Part shown: in pieces, positions 1-9,965 of the stretch
Numbering within the stretch: position 1 is the stretch's first letter
Layout of the letters: every line of letters starts with the position of its first letter
Assembly: GCA_024449915.1 (NCBI GenBank)
Contig: JAMZAV010000152.1
Location: 186,001-250,000, forward strand
Length of the DNA stretch: 64,000 nucleotides
From: Sweltsa coloradensis
Lineage: Eukaryota; Arthropoda; Insecta; Plecoptera; Chloroperlidae
Direction of reading: 5' to 3'
Translations under genes and position numbers: made by a program
The notes under the pieces: generated by a model
What the model was told of the DNA's origin: nothing
Seen by the model: the letters and a program-made list of their open reading frames with translations, nothing else
Database searches by the model: none

Positions 1-300
1 CCTTTACCTACCTTTTGTATCATTTCTTTAACTTTAGAATAATCCAACTATAAACAAACCTAATTCATTGAAATATGCCTTGTATTTAAAATAAACAAGT
101 ACAACATTTCATCTGTCTTACACAGTGGAACCGAATAACACAAACTCGCAAACTCGACCATTTGTTTACCCCAATTTACTTCCTTAATCTTACAGGTATG
201 GACAGTTAATAATAGGCTTTGAACATATTTATTGCTTTTCTAATAATTAATGTTCTTTTTTTAATTTAAAGTTTTTCTTGATTGTTCTCATTTCTATAAC
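1..300. other. AT-rich non-coding sequence, nothing recognised
   Basis: I see no exon, repeat copy or RNA gene here. If the gene carrying exons A and B continues, this is intron sequence downstream of exon B. Confidence 0.5.
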
Positions 301-663
301 CCCCGTCTGGGCCCGGGGTAGAACAGGCCCAGAGCATGGCTCTGCTAACCGTAAAAGGCGATTCAAGAGAAAAATTACACCTTGCAAACATCAGCTAGTA
401 AGAGCGGAGTATATTACTTCCCGAAACTAGAGGCGAGCTCTGGCAATCGTCGTCGGGGACACCTCCCCCTTCCCGTGACGACCTCCCCGACGACGATGAC
501 AATGACACAACGAACGATGACAAAGACGATGACGACCGCGACGTGAGAAATCCCCCTTCCTCCCCTTACCCGTGGCTGGTTCTGACCAGCATGGGCCCCT
601 CTTCTCCATATCCCCTAGGCTAGAGTGGTGCATTATTACCTAACGGTTGACGCGTCCTTAATT
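301..663 (-). repeat. Family A interspersed repeat, copy 1
   Basis: Read on the minus strand it starts GACGCGTCAACCGTTAGG, passes CACTCTAGCCTAGG and a GTCGTC-rich simple stretch, and ends near CCCGGGCCCAGA. The same order of blocks recurs at about 5.9, 7.1, 22.1, 22.9, 35.5 and 57.1 kb. No protein and no clear terminal inverted repeat is visible. The inner GAC/GTC triplets make false ORFs on both strands. Superfamily unknown; a non-autonomous element is likely. Confidence 0.75.
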
Positions 664-1639
664 CCAAGATAATAAATAATTCCTATTTATATAAACTACT
701 TCTCTACACAATACTCTTCCTGATAACTTAATTGTTACGTCACTTTTATTATTCATACTAACTTTTCAGTACCGTTTTCGACAAAGAACGTTTTACTTTT
801 AAAAGTTACTTTCAAAAGCAAGAACTTGATGTTTGAAAAGTTAACTATATTGAGAGTAACATAAAGCTCATTAACACATACTTACCCCAAGCTCAAGTCT
901 TAAGCTTGTCGAAGCTATCTTTATTCAAATCAAACATGGGGATAGTAAGTATTATGATAATGTCCGTTATGAGAGGGTTTTGATAATTTTATAGATTGTA
1001 ACGTGTTCATTTGAGTTAGATTACAAAGTTGGTACATCTTTGAAACAACACTTAAAATAAGTACCTAATTAAACAGAAGTGGCAAAAGTTTCATCCTCAT
1101 CAGCAGCTGGGGGGTTTCAACATAGCACTTGAGACTTTAACTGCTAAAGTGAAGTTTTCAGAGAGGCAAGGATTTTAAAGAACAATTCTTGGGAATGTAT
1201 TTAGTTTTAAATTGGCATTCGTCTAGTTTTAAGTAGAAAGAGAGCCATACAAGTTGGTATAGAAATATTTTCTAAAGCTTGATGAAGTCATTTTACGAAG
1301 TCTGAAACTTTTATAAGTACATAGTTATTTTATCCGTCATTCCTGAACTACATACCAAAGGGCAAACGGCCAATTAGTTATGCATTCTTCAAATAATCTG
1401 CACATGGCATCCACCATCATCTGGTCTGCTTCAAATACAGAGATTATATTTTGTAATACAAGTCCTCTGACTAGCAGACTACACTGGCACATACGCTTCG
1501 GGTGCAGGTATGAAGACAGTCAAGGAAAGTGGTCCGAGTCCCGCGAATGTGTAATTGTTTATTCGTAGTGATCATCACCAATGATGCAGCAAATTAGTCA
1601 TTACAATTTTTGTGGATGTAATTAACGTTATCGTTTACA
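664..1639. other. Non-coding stretch, one weak tRNA-like patch
   Basis: Mostly unique AT-rich sequence. Around 1478-1560 the words TGGCACATACG and GAGTCCCGCGAATGTGTAATTG weakly resemble the tRNA-like repeat at 19655, so an eroded SINE is possible. I see nothing else. Confidence 0.35.
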
Positions 1640-2091
1640 GTCTGTATTGGATTGACCACTATTGACCTCTTATAACCTCGAATGACACTTAACCTCAAAT
1701 TACCTCCACTCCTATGTTGACTTTAAATGTATGCTAAATGTCAATCACATGTAACGATCTCCATTGACATCTATTGACCTCTTTTGGCCATATGACCTTA
1801 AAATCACCTCAAATTACCTGTATTTACCTCTTATATCCTTTATTGATTATAATTACCGTCATTAACTTCTTACGACAGAAAATATGTACATGAGACATCG
1901 AATTATCTCCACTTATGACCTTGAATGACTTTTAATTACCTCTTTTGACCCCTAATGACCTTGAGTGACTTTAAACTCCGCCCAAATGACTTCTAATTTA
2001 CATCTTATGACATAAATTACTGTTAATTAAATCAAATAACCGAATGATCTTAATGTAAAATCAACGCGAAAGACGTATAACTGCTACTCAC

Positions 2092-2211
2092 TGGTGCTTT
2101 CTGTCTCGTGCACGTCCGAACACGCCTGATAGCTGCATCACCAGCAGCCTGCTCTCTACTGTTCACGAGTCTATACTAGAGACGGGAGAGCGACAGTCCC
2201 CGTGACCTCTG
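2092..2211 (-). pseudogene. Decayed partial copy of exon B (copy 3)
   Basis: About 120 bp matches the 3' part of exon B at 2969..3220, reading RGHGDCRSPVSSIDS on the minus strand. The next cysteine codon has become TGA, and the following sequence is shifted out of frame. The donor site GTGAGT is still intact. Similarity stops abruptly at GTGACCTCT, a word shared by the exon and the surrounding TGACCT array, which suggests a breakpoint at microhomology. It lacks an acceptor and is very unlikely to be spliced productively. Confidence 0.85.
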
Positions 2212-2525
2212 TGATACTCTACCGACCTTGAATGACCTTAAACGACTCCCAAACCCCTCTCAAATGATCTCAACTTTACTCATATTACTTTGAATGACAT
2301 TTAAATCCTCTCAAATGACCTCTACTGACTTCTAATGACTTTGGAAGATTCTTAAATCACTTCAAATGATCTCTACTAACCTTCAAGTGACCTTTGGAGA
2401 CTTTTAAACCCTCTCAAATTAATTCTTATTACCTCTTATGACATTAAATGACTGTTAAAAAAATCAAATAACCTGAATGACCTTATGTTTAAAAGTCAAC
2501 TCGAAAGACGTAAAATGCTATTAAT

Positions 2526-2645
2526 TGGTGCTCTCCGTGCCATGCACATGCGAACAGGCCTGGTAGCTAAGTAAAGCAGCCTACTCTCCTCCGTGCAAGA
2601 GTCTATGCAGGAGGCGAGAGAGCGGCAGTCCCCGTGACCTCTATG
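2526..2645 (-). pseudogene. Decayed partial copy of exon B (copy 2)
   Basis: This matches the same 3' part of exon B, reading RGHGDCRSLASCIDSCTEESRLL on the minus strand before a small insertion shifts the frame. The donor GTGAGT has decayed to ATTAAT, so the exon end could not be used. The upstream break is at the same GTGACCTCT point as in copy 3. The flanking intron words (CTCGAAAGACGTAAAATGCT) are duplicated with it, showing that the duplicated unit includes intron as well as exon. Confidence 0.85.
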
Positions 2646-2968
2646 GACCTCTATCAACCTTGAATAACTTTTAATCACCTAATATGACCTCTACTGACCT
2701 TGAATGACTTTAGAATCCTTTCAAATGGCCACTTATGTTCTTGAATGACCTTTAAATCATCTCAAACGACCTCTACTGACCTTTTACGAATTTGAAATAC
2801 TCCTAAATCTCTCAAACGACCTCTACTAACCTTTAATGACTTAGAATGACTTCCAATTACCGCAATTCACCTCTTACTTCACTGTTTGTTACCTCAAAAA
2901 GTAAAAATACCTAATTTGATCACTGATGACCTTGACAATTAACTCGCAAGACGTAAAATGCTACTCAC

Positions 2969-3220
2969 CGGTGCTTTCTGTCCCGTGCACGTCCGGACAG
3001 GCCTGGTAGCTGAGCAGCAGCCTGCTCTCCTCCGTGCAAGAGTCTATACTAGAGACAGGCGAGCGGCAGTCCCCGTGACCTCTGTTGTACGTGAAGGTGA
3101 AGGGGCCCTCGAAGGGGCAGGGCACAGGGTGAGCCTCGATCCTGAACATCGAGAAGAGGAGAGCGTCCCCGGTGATGAGGGAGCACAGCGAAGAGAGATT
3201 GTCCCGGGAGTGGCAGTACG
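2969..3220 (-). CDS. Exon B of a conserved Cys-rich arthropod protein gene
   Basis: This is a single internal coding exon of 252 bp, phase 1 at both ends. The acceptor on the minus strand is TTTGTTCCAG just above 3220, and the donor is GTGAGT just below 2969. It encodes about 83 residues: YCHSRDNL, then LCSLITGDALLFSMFR, CPFEGPFTFTYNRGHGDC, SIDSCTEESRLL and YQACPDVHGTEST. Joined to exon A it completes a threonine codon, giving LQYKE-T-YCHSRDNL, and the split codon after TEST fits the valine I expect there. I recognise the pattern from uncharacterised arthropod secreted or membrane proteins, which I recall as the DUF7042-DUF7045 group; no biochemical function is known to me. The regularly spaced cysteines imply disulphides and an extracellular location. 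The frame is intact. Downstream exons should lie below position 1. Confidence 0.9.
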
Positions 3221-3425
3221 CTGGAACAAACATGGCGGATGTTAGTGTTACTTGGAACAAACATGGCGGATGTTAGGGAAACTAGGAACAAACATGGCGG
3301 ATGTTAGTGAAACTAGGAACAAACATGGCGGATGTTAGTGAAACTAGGAACGAACATGGCGGATGTTAGTGAAACTAGGAACAAACATGGCGGATGTTAG
3401 TGAAACTTAGATCAAACATGGCGGT
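3221..3425 (-). repeat. 31-bp minisatellite made of 3' splice-site units
   Basis: Seven units of about 31 bp abut exon B. Read on the minus strand each unit has CACTAACATCCGCC then ATGTTTGTTCCTAG, that is a branch-point consensus CTAAC, a pyrimidine-rich stretch and an AG about 20 nt later. The unit next to the exon carries the acceptor actually inferred for exon B, ending TTCCAG. Units three to six end TTCCTAG and unit two ends TTCCAAG. The unit furthest from the exon is diverged. Confidence 0.9.
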
Positions 3426-3477
3426 CATCTTGCTTACTTGCTTGATGAGCCATCTTGATTGGGTAAAACTAATGGGA

Positions 3478-3625
3478 AAACCATAGAGATACCATATGTA
3501 TGGTATGGTATGTATTGTAGAGATAACATATGCATGGTATGGTATGGTATGTGTGGTAGAGATACCATAGTATGGTATGGCATGTACGGTATATGGTATT
3601 ATCCAAAGCATGGTGATCCATAGAG
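3478..3625. repeat. ATACCATA / GGTATGGTATG short tandem repeat
   Basis: Imperfect copies of GTAGAGATACCATATG and GGTATGGTATGT alternate for about 150 bp. The repeat is partly self-complementary because ATACCAT and ATGGTAT alternate, so it could form hairpins. It yields spurious ORFs on the minus strand. Confidence 0.75.
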
Positions 3626-3737
3626 ACACCATATCTTCGTACCATATTATCCCCTTTCATGATAGCTTCAAATCGGCACGCTAGCGCTCGGTGGGAAGGA
3701 TAAGAGACTTAGCGTCTATGCAAAGCTTATGTATGTC

Positions 3738-3812
3738 ATTGGTGTTACTTGGAACAAACATGGCGAAAGTGAGTAAAACTTGGAACGAACATGGCGGAAG
3801 TTAGTTAAACTC
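3738..3812 (-). repeat. Two outlying units of the splice-site minisatellite
   Basis: Two more copies of the unit at 3221..3425 occur here (GGAACAAACATGGCG and GGAACGAACATGGCGG on the plus strand), separated from the main array by about 310 bp that includes the ATACCATA repeat. Both are diverged. The array was probably once longer and was interrupted. Confidence 0.75.
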
Positions 3813-4537
3813 GATCATCTTTTTGACATTTTCATACTTAATGTTATATTTGTGGTATAATTTTTGTTTTACAAAACACCTTTTCATTATGTTTGACTTT
3901 CAGACACAGTATAGCAATAGGGGAGTCAAATCACCTAGAAATAGAATACTTAAAAATGTGAAATGAAATGAATCAAAATTGAACTAATGATTAAAAAAAA
4001 AATTATATTTAAGTGGTGGCAAGTCTTTTTCAATTTGTTGAAGTAACAAAATTATTAAGACTAATATCCCTTAAATTCGCAATATTTACATCATTTTCTA
4101 TCCAAATCCATGTCCTTCAAACACTTTCAGAACCTTTGGAAAATGAATAAAATAAAAATACATGTAATTAAAGAACACAAGAAACATAAAAAATTATTGA
4201 GTTAAAAGAGAAATAAAAATAAACACGGACAAACGGCAAGCGAAAATAAAAACAGATTTGTTAAACGATCCACTTTTACACCGAGTAAATGTGCCTTAAA
4301 GCAATTCTCCGAATTAAAACCAGTTCTGTTACTGAGTGAGTAGACTAAATACGAACGTATTTATTTATTCAACAAGGGTTAACCAACACACTCTATGTGG
4401 TCAGACAACAACAACACGGAGTTCTCAATGGTGTTTGCAGGCGCTCAAAGAGAAGTCACTCTACAGGGTACGTGACAAATGGGAAACCTTCTGTGATTAC
4501 TGATTACATTATTTTTGTTAGGCCAACAAAGGAAAGT
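3813..4537. other. AT-rich sequence with a SINE-tail fragment
   Basis: Nothing coding is visible. At about 4318-4372 the words TACTGAGTGAGTAGACT and AATACGAACGTATTTATTTATT match the 3' tail of family B. The rest looks unique. Confidence 0.45.
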
Positions 4538-4880
4538 CGGGATGTATGAAATTTTAAGTAATTGTACGGGAAGTTGAAACATAGGGTTCTACAGTAACAC
4601 TTTTCTAAAAATTATTTTTAAATTATTTTAAAAAAATGCAATCGATTTTTAAGTTTTTGGATTTTCTTAAAAAGTCTTACATTGACCACATTCGTGGATT
4701 GATTTTGGCTGATAAACAAAAAAAAATGATAATCTACGGGTATGCTTCATTGACATTTGACAACTATGTAAAGTTTCATTTACGTCGGATTCTTACCAGC
4801 CGAGCAAATATAGCTATGTGCCAACTGTCAAATAAGTCAAATTCCCACTTAATGCTTAACCAAGTGTCCTGTGGAACAGT
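4538..4880 (+). repeat. Family M interspersed repeat, copy 1
   Basis: It shares with 58265..58575 an ordered series of words: AGGGTTCTACAGTAACAC, GATTTTCTTAAAAA, GCTGATTAA or GCTGATAAACAA, TATGCTTCATTGACA, AAAGTTTCATTTACGTCGG and a final GTGCCAACTGTC. A minus-strand copy lies near 39.6-39.8 kb. The 90-residue open frame inside it is not conserved in the other copies, so I do not call it a gene. Confidence 0.65.
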
Positions 4881-5026
4881 GTATAGTTCAGAAAATGATG
4901 GTAGTTAATAACTATGGTTTGATGATAAAATTTTGTGCTTTTTCATAACAAAAATATAACTGTGCATTTCGCTATTTTGTAATAACAATGTAATTTTCTA
5001 ATCATACTTCAAACGGTGAATCAAAT

Positions 5027-5045
5027 ACCCGGCACCTCCACCATA
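5027..5045 (-). repeat. GGTGGAGGTGCCGG motif, copy 1
   Basis: The plus strand reads CCCGGCACCTCCACCA, one mismatch region from the shared 18-bp motif found at 14934, 18291, 24111, 24451, 26293, 55421 and 55584. It sits about 40 bp from the start of a truncated family B SINE. Confidence 0.6.
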
Positions 5046-5084
5046 TTTAAATTTTATTATGACAATTAAAAATCACCATTCCAG

Positions 5085-5320
5085 TTCTAAGGTTGTTCCC
5101 TAAAGCCCAGGTTTTGGCACTGTCCACGAGTGGAATCGTGTCCAGCTTGATTGATCGGTGTTTCCTACTTAAATATGCCGGTCTCTAAATGGTCATTGTG
5201 CGCTCGTCGATGGTGTCGGCGCCTACAGAGTTGGCTTGGTCTGCTTTAAATTTAATGTCTCCCACTGAAACTCAGTTCTATGACGGAGTCTGTAAACTAA
5301 ATTCGAATTAATTATTTATA
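5085..5320 (+). repeat. Family B SINE, 5'-truncated, subfamily II
   Basis: It begins at AAGGTTGTTCC and continues through TGTCCACGAGTGGAATCGTG, TTGATTGATCGGTGTTTCC, CTCGTCGATGGTGTCGGCG and TCTCCCACTGAAACTCAGTT to an AATTAATTATTTA tail. The tRNA-like head is absent, as expected of 5' truncation. The CCACG...GATTGATCGG version of the body marks subfamily II. Confidence 0.85.
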
Positions 5321-5739
5321 TATTTACAGAAAAGTGAAGCATATATGGGAGTTTCTCTCTCTGAAATATGAGTATTCTATGTAAAACACTTCAGAATAAA
5401 ACACAATGTTGGAGTACTCGGAATAGTGAGTGTTTTAGCGCAAGAAAGATAACTCTTATCAGATGTAATAAAGCACACGAATAGTGTTTTGTGGTTGGCA
5501 GAACTGCAGGAAAACAGATGACGGTTTTTCGTGGAACGTTATTGGGTTTTCGAGAGTTTTCCGCGTAGCTTTAGTTACGTGCTCTTTCGACGAGAGCAAG
5601 AAATTATTCGTACGACCGTCTAGTTTAGCTGATGGAACAGAAAGATAAAGTAAAAGGAAAATATATTGTAAGATTTTTTTCGAATTCGTCTTGTGATTCT
5701 TAATCGTCCCGCAACCAACCATTATCATTTTCAAATATC

Positions 5740-5825
5740 TATCGTTGGTTGGCCATTGTTCGCTTGTCAATGGCGTATGTACCAACATGGTTTATTTAAT
5801 CTGCTTTAAATGTATACTATGACCG
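5740..5825 (+). repeat. Family B SINE fragment
   Basis: The words GTTGGTTGGCCATTGTTCGC, TCAATGGCGTATGTACCAAC and AATCTGCTTTAAAT match the middle of family B in a decayed form. The 109-residue minus-strand frame that overlaps it is therefore not a gene. Confidence 0.55.
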
Positions 5826-5924
5826 AGCGCTAATTTATTTAACTACTTTTGTTTTCAAGATAGTTGCCGATTTGTAAAGAATCTGACTATTATTTGATTC
5901 TTATAACTGTACACTGATTGTTTT

Positions 5925-6155
5925 AGTACTTTGTTTTCTCATGTATCCGAGAACCTTTTCCCGTTCCCTTGACGACCGCCCTGACGACGACGACGGCAAC
6001 CTTAACAACACCTTAACAACGACCACGACGTGAGAATACCCCTTTCTTCCTCCTACCCTTGGCTTGTTCTGACCAGCATGGGACATTTCTTTACACATCT
6101 CTAGGCCAGAATGGCGCATTATGACCTACCGGTTGACGCGCCCTCCAATAAACTT
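5925..6155 (-). repeat. Family A interspersed repeat, copy 2
   Basis: Minus-strand order matches copy 1: GGGCGCGTCAACCGGTAGG, GCGCCATTCTGGCCTAG, CATGCTGGTCAGAACAAGCC, then a GTCGTCGTC simple stretch. The 3' portion beyond the triplet stretch is shorter than in copies 1 and 6. Confidence 0.75.
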
Positions 6156-7107
6156 AAAAAAATAACTCATTCAACCTGAGACTTGTCTGTTTGTCATCCA
6201 CTCATAAATTTGATTCATTGTTGCAGTAAATCGCATTGCGTCAAACCAACGTACATTAATGTTTCATTCGTGTACCAATTAGTTCCAAGTCTCCTCACCA
6301 GATCACTCCACCGCTTGCTAAGCCTGAATATAATTGGCGGGATATTAGAACACACAATAGTTCCAATTAGTCTTAACTTATCAAATTACCTACACCACTA
6401 CTTCCATTACAAATAATTCAAGCAGTCGTCAGGTTTGTTTGACTTTACATGCCCCATCTAACAACGCGGTCACTGTTTATCCTACCAACGCGGTGTCCTA
6501 CTTCCAGAGAAGTTATCTCGAACCACAAAGCAAAGCCGTTCAACAATCGACATAAACCACTCAGCCACTGAGCTATGGGATGTTATGTTTGTCTTGCACC
6601 TAAGCGCATTATCGTTACTCTATGTGCTCCACTTCCGTTTGTTTATTGCAGTGTACATACACCAATGATCATCATTGTTCTCAATTGTGTGATGTACGGT
6701 TTAGTTTATGCTTTAAGCTAACTGTGTGGTCGTTAGGGGTATTAGCAACTTCTGTTAGAGTATTCTAACTGTAGACTGCAGAAATGGACTTAATACATTA
6801 CGTTGAATATTTTGCACATATAATTTTGACAAGCTTGACATGGATGCAGTCACAAGGCGAATTATTAGGAAAAGTGTTGGGAAGAAAGAAAAAAGTCGCA
6901 AGAACTGGTGAGAAGAGCTTAGGAAGAAGAAAAAAAAAGAGAAGAAGAAGAAGAAGAAGAAGAAGAAGAGAATATGGGTGAAGCGTCATTCGTGGCTATA
7001 GCTGACTTCGGTAAGCCCGGTAAACCTAGTGTTTGGTAGGATACCCCCACCATATACCCGATTAAATTGTTGGACATAGGGTAGGATAGTACTTTTAATA
7101 TTAAGTT
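6156..7107. other. Non-coding sequence with an AAG microsatellite
   Basis: No gene or multi-copy repeat is recognised. A pure-purine stretch of (AAG)n runs at about 6928-6970 and creates false Arg/Lys-rich and Leu-rich frames on the two strands. Confidence 0.5.
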
Positions 7108-7262
7108 CATTGTATTTAAGGGCGCGTCAACCGTAAGGTCGTTATGCGCCACTCTAGCCTAGAGGATGTGGGGAGGCAGATAAGTGCTGGACAGATCCAG
7201 CCACAGGCATTGAAGTGAAGTGAGGGAGGTCGTTCCTTACGTCGTGGTCGTCTTTGTCATCG
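7108..7262 (+). repeat. Family A interspersed repeat, copy 3 (short)
   Basis: Starts AAGGGCGCGTCAACCGTAAG, continues CGCCACTCTAGCCTAGAGG and CAGATCCAGCCACAGG, and stops in the GTCGTGGTCGTC stretch at the edge of the CA-rich minisatellite. Confidence 0.75.
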
Positions 7263-7640
7263 GGTGAGCAAACAACTCACACAATGTCTGTCTGGGTGAC
7301 ATCTACTGAATATTTCACAAACCGAGACTCTACCCTCAAACCAACAGACTCCGTCAGAATAAATACTCAACAACGTCGCGCGTTCACGTACACGCACACG
7401 CATACGCACACGCACTACACAAACATATAAACACACAACGAACACAATCACAACTCACACAATGTCTGTCTGGGTGACATCTACTGAATATTTCACAAAC
7501 CGAGACTCTACCCTCAAACCAACAGACTCCGTCAGAATAAATACTCAACAACGTCGCGCGTTTACGCACACGCACACGCACACGCACACGCACACGCACT
7601 ACACAAACATATAAACACACAACGAACACAATCACAACAC
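7263..7640. repeat. Tandem duplication with unit of about 180 bp
   Basis: Two nearly identical copies start with CAACTCACACAATGTCTGTC at about 7269 and 7450. Each contains ACATCTACTGAATATTTCAC, CAACAGACTCCGTCAG, AACAACGTCGCGCG and a run of ACGCACACG, then ATATAAACACACAACGAAC. Their near identity points to a recent duplication. Confidence 0.9.
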
Positions 7641-7925
7641 ACACAAACACAAAACTCCCTCATAAACACAAACAATACACAAAAATACAAATACACACAC
7701 ACACACAATACACATACAGACACACACGCACGCACACACACACACACAATACACAAACAGAGACACACACACAAACATACAATAAACACAATCACAACAC
7801 ACCTTCACAAACACACACAATACACAAAAATACAAACACACACACTAACACTAACAAAAACACAGAACACAAACATACAAACAGACAAAACACACACTCA
7901 CACACGCAACACATACACCAACACC
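7641..7925. repeat. CA-rich low-complexity tract
   Basis: The plus strand is almost only A and C, with repeats of ACACACAATACAC, AACACACACAA and ACAGACACACAC. All long frames here are translations of this simple sequence. Confidence 0.9.
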
Positions 7926-8476
7926 CAGACACCTCCCTCAAACCCTCAGACTCCTCGTGTATAAATATTTAACAACGTCGCTGGAACTCCGAGTTTCGAC
8001 GCCCGCTAACTTCAGACACTCACACACGCACACATACAAAAACACTCAACACACACAATACACCAACATACAAACACACACACTAACAAAAACACAGAAC
8101 ACAAACGTACAAACACAACAACTCACCACTCACACACGCAACACATACACGCACACCCAGACACCTCCCTCAAACCCTCAGACTCCTCCTGTATAAATAT
8201 TTAACAACGTCGCTGGAACTCCGAGTTTCGACGCCCGCTAACTTCAGACACTCACACACGCACACATACAAAAACACTCAACACACACAATACACCAACA
8301 TACAAACACACACACTAACAAAAACACAGAACACAAACATACAAACACAACAACTCACCACACACACACGCAACACATACACCAACACCCAGACACCGCC
8401 CTCAAACCCTCAGACTCCTCCTGTATAAATATTTAACAACGTCGCTGGAACCCCGAGTTTCGACGCCCGCTAACTT
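7926..8476. repeat. Minisatellite with unit of about 233 bp, 2.4 copies
   Basis: Units start ACACCTCCCTCAAACCCTC near 7928 and 8161, with a third at 8393 cut short after GACGCCCGCTAACTTC. Each carries TATAAATATTTAACAACG, TCGCTGGAACTCCGAG and a CA-rich half. The AACAACGTCGC core also occurs in the 180-bp units upstream, so the two arrays share ancestry. Confidence 0.9.
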
Positions 8477-9224
8477 CTTATCCTCACCAGAAGTTGTGAA
8501 ATATTTACTGGTAAACTGTCACAACCTAGGAGCTGTATATTGCCAATTATATACGAAGCCGGCTCGGGGAAGATTTATTATAGATCATTCTATGATAATA
8601 AATGACATAAATAACATAATAATAACATGGAAATACCACATGCTCTCAGCAGCCTGTCGTTCAGCATTGGACTTCTAGTACCTTTCTTTGTGAAACATTG
8701 TCATAACATTATCGCTATTAGATTTATATCTAGGGGAATTGGTGTATAGAGCGAGGTTTTATCAAAATGAAAAAATATAGTTTATTTTGTTTCAAGCAAT
8801 CAAATTGTTTAAACCTGTTGCTGTTTGCCCCTTTTAAAACATACAACTACAAGTGTGAGTGCTTTTTACAATGTAACATTGACGAAATTAACGTTCCATC
8901 GAAATACAGCAATGCTTACGAAAATAATACACAAATTATATTTTGTTTGATATGAAATTTGTCTGTGTGCCCTTTTGTTTTTCCAATGTTCGTGCATCTC
9001 TAACTACAAGTCTGTAAAAGATTCCATTTGTTTAACTGAGTGATAAAATATATATCATTTCCTTCTTGTATAGATTTACATTGTAATTAGTTTTAGAGCA
9101 TAAAATATATATTTTTCCAAATCAATACTTTAAAACATTAAGAATTTGGAACGGATATTGACTTGACTAATTTTTGCATTTTGTCACATGACCTGCCTTG
9201 ACAAAGTATAAACATTTTTAATGC
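8477..9224. other. AT-rich sequence, nothing recognised
   Basis: No exon-like block and no repeat shared with other parts of the window was seen. Confidence 0.4.
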
Positions 9225-9420
9225 TCAGAAAAATATATCTAAGTATATTTTCTTACTGACCCAAAATTTGCATATAATGGCCAAACGGGAGCTAATGTCC
9301 CGTAGTTTTTTCTCTCTTTTTTATTTATGTTCCTCTATCATTCAACCAACTTTCAGCCATTTTTATTTTACTTTCAATATATCGGTACGAGTGCTATGGA
9401 ATGGTCTTAATTTTGGTGTA
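9225..9420 (+). repeat. Half-copy of the repeat forming the 62.2-62.7 kb palindrome (family L)
   Basis: The words GACCCAAAATTTGCATATAA, GGCCAAACGGGAGCTAATG, TGTCCCGT, CATTCAACCAACTTTCAGCC and ATCGGTACGAGTGCTATGGA match the right arm of the palindrome at 62163..62744 and its right flank. Only one arm is present here. Confidence 0.75.
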
Positions 9421-9441
9421 TTCTTCTAAGAGTTTAAAAAA

Positions 9442-9692
9442 TAATTTTTGTGGGAAGCCTGCACGGGGTGCAATTCATGCCCCTCTTCAACTAGGTATGT
9501 TGCGGATAGGATATTGTGAAGGGATGTCCGAGGGCTGTTTGAGTATAAACTCAATCCCTTGCATTCAAATTAACGACCGAGGAAAACCTCGGAAAAAACC
9601 TTCTGTCAGGATTGCCGGTCTAGACGGGATTTGAACCCGGGACCTCCCGAATCAGAGTCGCGCGCTTAACGCTTAAGACAACACTGTCGGTT
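9442..9692 (-). repeat. Family C tRNA-like SINE, copy 1
   Basis: Read on the minus strand a tRNA-like head comes first (TTAAGCGCGCGACTCTGATT, then the B-box word GGTTCAAATCCCG), followed by GACCGGCAATCCTGAC, TTTTCCTCGGTCGTTAAT and a tail ending GCTTCCCACAAAAATT. Related copies lie at 34.9, 43.2 and 46.8 kb. The head is too diverged from tRNA folding to be a tRNA gene. Confidence 0.8.
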
Positions 9693-9738
9693 AATGTTTA
9701 AACAAACAAAACTCTTACGAGCCAGCTCCTCAAACCGT

Positions 9739-9755
9739 GTGAACGACAACAACTA

Positions 9756-9854
<99 letters not shown>

Positions 9855-9965
9855 CGACACACCAACAACAACAAACCGACGACACACCAACGAGACAACC
9901 AACAACAAAAGAGACAACAAACAGACGACGACGCGACGACGACGACGACGACGACAACAACAACA
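9739..9965. repeat. AAC / ACG microsatellite
   Basis: About 20 uninterrupted AAC triplets are flanked by ACAACG and ACGACG variants. It encodes long Asn, Cys, Val or Gln runs in different frames, which are not proteins. Confidence 0.95.

Larger units (their letters stand above)
1640..2960. repeat. Degenerate TGACCT-rich tandem array
   Basis: The stretch is built from short variants of TTGAATGACCT, CTCAAATGACC and TCTACTGACCT with no single fixed period. By eye about 16 exact TGACCT words occur, against less than one expected. On top of this lies a larger period of roughly 425-450 bp, because blocks ending in a partial copy of exon B recur at about 2092, 2526 and 2969. It is probably an expanded intronic minisatellite. 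TGACCT is the complement of the AGGTCA nuclear-receptor half-site, but function is not implied by that alone. Confidence 0.8.

Noticed and set aside
5459..5788. 109-residue minus-strand frame
   Set aside because: Overlaps a SINE fragment; no recognisable motif, splice sites or second copy.
7257..8196. Cys/Val/Arg-rich and His/Thr-rich frames
   Set aside because: All come from CA-rich minisatellites; no non-repeat protein content.
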